Of a DNA stretch of 15,540 nucleotides, positions 13,919 to 15,540 are shown in pieces. The notes beneath the pieces were generated by a model. It made no database searches and was not told the origin of the DNA. It worked only from the letters and a program-made list of their open reading frames with translations. A program made the position numbers and the translations under genes. Source of the stretch: an uncultured Acetatifactor sp. (lineage in GTDB: Bacteria; Bacillota; Clostridia; Lachnospirales; Lachnospiraceae); contig CAJTSY010000036.1 in NCBI GenBank assembly GCA_910578995.1, positions 1 through 15,540 of the forward strand. The letters run 5' to 3'. The stretch's first letter is position 1; every line of letters starts with the position of its first letter.

Positions 13919-14022
13919 TTATACTCGTGAACGCATTTAATTGCCGCTTACTACGCCAGCATTGCAGAAGCGTTCACTCGTTATACATTTAGACTAGCAA
14001 TTACTTTCGTTCATGAGTATAA
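13919..14022. repeat. 104-bp inverted repeat with 15-bp arms carrying -10-like sequences
   Basis: TTATACTCGTGAACG (13919-13933) and CGTTCATGAGTATAA (14008-14022) are inverted copies with one mismatch. Read outward, each arm is CGTTCA(C/T)GAGTATAA and ends in a -10-like TATAAT (minus) or TATAAA (plus). A third partial copy, GCGTTCAC, is at 13970-13977. I do not see a clear target-site duplication at the ends. Confidence 0.6.
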
Positions 14023-14185
14023 ATAACGTATATAAGTCTACCAACTAATTGCCGCCAAGTCAAGAGCATTCTTTCTTTTGCAGTAAATTTGCAGAAAATT
14101 GTCTGTAATTATCACCCTATCCTTATCGTCTCAAAATGCCTTTTAACCCACGGTAAAATTACAGGAATTATTTTCATATTTCCTA

Positions 14186-14213
14186 TTGACATACCTACCG
14201 ACGGTATGTTAAT
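14186..14213 (+). promoter_or_regulatory. Promoter of the TetR-family gene
   Basis: TTGACA at 14186-14191 with a 16-base spacer and GTTAAT at 14208-14213 (four of six consensus bases). Operator 1 covers the spacer. The expected start is near 14220, leaving a leader of about 80 nt before the ATG at 14299. The -35 is a perfect match; the -10 is uncertain by one or two bases. Confidence 0.6.
14189..14209. promoter_or_regulatory. TetR-type operator 1 (between -35 and -10)
   Basis: Inverted arms ACATACC (14189-14195) and GGTATGT (14203-14209) flank TACCGAC; the inner TACCG-A-CGGTA (14196-14206) is itself a perfect palindrome. It overlaps the promoter core, so binding would repress. The same arms recur in operator 2, which supports a common ligand, presumably the TetR protein encoded next door. 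Confidence 0.75.
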
Positions 14214-14219
14214 GTAAAT

Positions 14220-14236
14220 ACATACCAAAGGTATGT
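14220..14236. promoter_or_regulatory. TetR-type operator 2 (at or after transcription start)
   Basis: ACATACC-AAA-GGTATGT is a perfect inverted repeat with 7-bp arms and a 3-bp centre. Its arms are identical to those of operator 1 and lie 31 bp downstream (left arm to left arm), about three helical turns, so two dimers could bind on the same face of the DNA. Confidence 0.75.
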
Positions 14237-14261
14237 TTCAGGTTTAACATATATCCTGTTG

Positions 14262-14285
14262 GGTTCCGGTTTATCCGGCTCAGGA
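14262..14285 (+). repeat. 24-bp leader repeat, copy 1 (upstream of tetR-like gene)
   Basis: GGTTCCGGTTTATCCGG followed by CTCAGGA. It matches 15052-15075 in 23 of 24 positions. It ends at the start of the GGAAAGGGGG ribosome binding site of the TetR gene. Confidence 0.75.
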
Positions 14286-14298
14286 AAGGGGGAACAAC

Positions 14299-14982
14299 AT
14301 GTCGAGAAACAGGCATCCGGAAGAGACTGTCACACTGATACTGGACGTTGCCTATCGCTTATTTATGGAAAAGGGCTATGAGCACACTTCCATTCAGGAC
14401 ATAATCGGGCATTTAGGCGGATTGAGCAAAGGCGCCATCTACCATCATTTTAAGTCAAAGGAAGACATTTTAATAGCTGTTGCGGATCGAATGACGGCGG
14501 ATTCCAATCAACTGCTTGCCGCAATCCGTGACCGCCGGGATCTCAACGGCAGGGAAAAGCTGAAGATGATTTTCAGGGAGTCCATCCGCAGGCCCGTACA
14601 GGACGAGATTTTTTCGGTAGCACCGGATTTCCATAACAATGCGAAGCTTCTGTTCAGCCTCCTGCATGATACCATTGAAAACGCCGCGCCAAACTATATT
14701 CTGCCCATCATTGAGCAGGGGATTGCAGACGGCTCTGTCCGGGCGGAGCATCCCAGGCAGCTGGCGGAACTGATCCTGCTTGCGGCCAATCTATGGATGA
14801 ATCCCATGATATTTGACAGTTCCCAGGAGGAATCCTGCCGGAAGTTTATGGTTTTCAGCCAGATGATGAAGGGCTTCGGACTGGATATCATAGATGAGGA
14901 AATGTTGGAGAGACTGCAGGAGCTTACCGCTATTTATGCTGCACGCCCGATAGATCCGCAGCCACGTAATATAACGGAATAA
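14299..14982 (+). CDS. TetR/AcrR-family transcriptional regulator
   Basis: A 227-residue repressor. The N-terminal HTH domain (about 8-55) is clear: ILDVAYRLFMEKGYEHTSIQ, DIIGHLGGLSKGAIYHHF, then KSKEDIL. The rest (60-215) is helical and is the ligand-binding and dimer part; it has no recognisable ligand signature and is slightly longer than the usual 190-210 residues. The ATG at 14299 is preceded by GGAAAGGGGG. The operators at 14189-14236 suggest it represses itself. The next gene, 180 nt downstream on the same strand, encodes an MFS exporter, the classical arrangement for drug-responsive efflux control. The inducer is unknown. Confidence 0.92.
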   Translation: MSRNRHPEETVTLILDVAYRLFMEKGYEHTSIQDIIGHLGGLSKGAIYHHFKSKEDILIAVADRMTADSNQLLAAIRDRRDLNGREKLKMIFRESIRRPVQDEIFSVAPDFHNNAKLLFSLLHDTIENAAPNYILPIIEQGIADGSVRAEHPRQLAELILLAANLWMNPMIFDSSQEESCRKFMVFSQMMKGFGLDIIDEEMLERLQELTAIYAARPIDPQPRNITE

Positions 14983-15022
14983 TGCCGGTAGTATTCCTGT
15001 CGGTTTCTCAGACACTCAGCAG

Positions 15023-15100
15023 CGGAATCCTGCGCAAAGCGGCAGAATTCCGGTTCCGGTTTATCCGGGTCAGGATGAACCGGCTGGCAGCTTCCGGCCG
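15023..15100 (+). promoter_or_regulatory. Structured leader between tetR-like and MFS genes
   Basis: Three hairpins follow one another. CGGAATCCTGC/GCAGAATTCCG (15023-15052) forms an 11-bp stem with one mismatch. CCGGTTTATCC-GGGTCA-GGATGAACCGG (15056-15083) forms 11 bp with one G-U pair. CGGCTGG-CAGCTT-CCGGCCG (15081-15100) forms 7 bp and overlaps the second by three bases. None has a U-tract, so a simple terminator is unlikely; mRNA processing, attenuation or translational control of the exporter is possible. Confidence 0.5.
15052..15075 (+). repeat. 24-bp leader repeat, copy 2 (upstream of MFS gene)
   Basis: GGTTCCGGTTTATCCGG followed by GTCAGGA, one mismatch from the copy at 14262-14285. 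In this copy the sequence forms the 5' arm and loop of a strong hairpin; in copy 1 the complementary 3' arm is absent. Confidence 0.75.
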
Positions 15101-15162
15101 CCCTGAGTTTCCCACAGGAATAAGAATAAAAAACACTTCACAGAGAAAACGGAGGTTCAGAC

Positions 15163-15540
15163 ATGAAACAAAAACTATTTTCCAGGGACTTTACCTTAGT
15201 CATCATCGGCCAGATCATCTCCCTGTTCGGAAATGCCGCAATCCGTTTCGCGCTGCCGCTGTACTTATTGAATCTCACCGGCTCGTCAGCGCTTTACGGA
15301 ACCGTCACGGCCTGCGCTTTTCTTCCCACCATCCTGCTGTCCCCTGTGGGAGGCATTGTGGCAGACCGGGTAAACAAAAGGAATATCATGGTCATCCTGG
15401 ATTTCTTTACTGCGGCGGTCATCCTGGCCTTTTCCCTGCTCATGGACAGCGGAAACCTGGTTACGCTTGTGACGGTTACCCTGATGCTTCTGTACGGCAT
15501 CGCGGGGGCATATCAGCCCTCCGTACAGGCAAGCATCCCC
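15163..15540 (+). CDS. MFS transporter, N-terminal part (continues beyond window)
   Basis: The frame is open from ATG 15163 to the window end, giving 126 residues. It opens MKQKLFSRDFTLVIIGQIIS with TM1 near 11-35 (GNAAIRFALPLYLLNLTGSS), TM2 near 46-66, and the MFS motif A region GGIVADRVNKRNIM (63-76), then TM3 (77-92) and the start of TM4 (100-115). The pattern resembles the MefA/multidrug exporter group of 12-TM proton antiporters. GGAGG at 15151-15155 is seven bases before the ATG. It follows a TetR-type regulator and so is likely its target. The substrate cannot be inferred and the C-terminal half is not visible. Confidence 0.88.
   Translation, partial: MKQKLFSRDFTLVIIGQIISLFGNAAIRFALPLYLLNLTGSSALYGTVTACAFLPTILLSPVGGIVADRVNKRNIMVILDFFTAAVILAFSLLMDSGNLVTLVTVTLMLLYGIAGAYQPSVQASIP

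Larger units (their letters stand above)
13845..14298. other. AT-rich divergent regulatory region between nahK-like and tetR-like genes
   Basis: A 454-nt region, much richer in A+T than its flanks. It holds a perfect TATAAT on the minus strand at 13923-13918 (about 67 nt leader to the kinase gene, poor -35), a mirrored inverted repeat (13919-14022), the direct repeat TAATTGCCGC at 13938-13947 and 14046-14055, TAGACT/AGTCTA arms (13990-13995, 14035-14040), and the TetR promoter with two operators (14186-14236). No ORF in it is supported. Confidence 0.6.

Noticed and set aside
13919..14055. Insertion sequence or integron attC site
   Set aside because: No transposase or integrase ORF and no target-site duplication; the inverted arms carry promoter-like sequence instead.

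Overview
The window looks like part of a chromosome from a relatively GC-rich member of the Clostridia, most likely Lachnospiraceae. Reasons: AGGAGG-type Shine-Dalgarno sites in front of most genes, clostridial-style TTGACA/TATAAT promoters, a YtrA-type GntR regulator driving a large ABC exporter, and a VanR/VanS-like two-component pair. The genus is inference. I see no IS element, CRISPR array, tRNA or rRNA, and every complete gene I call is intact.

Layout. (1) 1-2530, plus strand: the last 20 codons of an OmpR-type response regulator overlap a long membrane histidine kinase by 38 nt. (2) 2531-2913: convergent intergenic stretch holding two sets of short tandem repeats. (3) 2914-7560, minus strand, read right to left: a compact chain gntR-like repressor, ABC ATPase, ABC permease with a large C-terminal soluble domain, possible 76-aa membrane peptide, PHP-type phosphoesterase. 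Every junction in the chain overlaps, and one strong promoter with a palindrome at its start site lies upstream (about 7712-7760). (4) 8006-9972, minus: a Nudix hydrolase and a COG2509-type FAD-dependent dehydrogenase. (5) 10206-11613, minus: two proteins of unknown function; one has a CxxC-x7-C motif, the other an Arg-rich head and a tail resembling the flagellar cap protein FliD. (6) 11791-12632, minus: a LytTR response regulator without an adjacent kinase, preceded by a possible 44-codon leader ORF and palindromes. (7) 12762-13844, minus: an N-acetylhexosamine 1-kinase (NahK) homologue. (8) 13845-14298: AT-rich divergent regulatory region with inverted repeats and two TetR-type operators. 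(9) 14299-15540, plus: a TetR regulator and the start of an MFS exporter, cut by the window edge, with a structured 180-nt leader between them.

Working together: the kinase/regulator pair, the GntR-ABC operon and the TetR-MFS pair are three separate sense-and-export style modules. The least explained parts are the small overlapping ORFs (3849-4079 and 12498-12632), the two unknown proteins at 10206-11613, and the RNA/DNA structures upstream of the LytTR gene and the MFS gene. None of these is shown to be a new system by sequence reading alone; they are the places to look.
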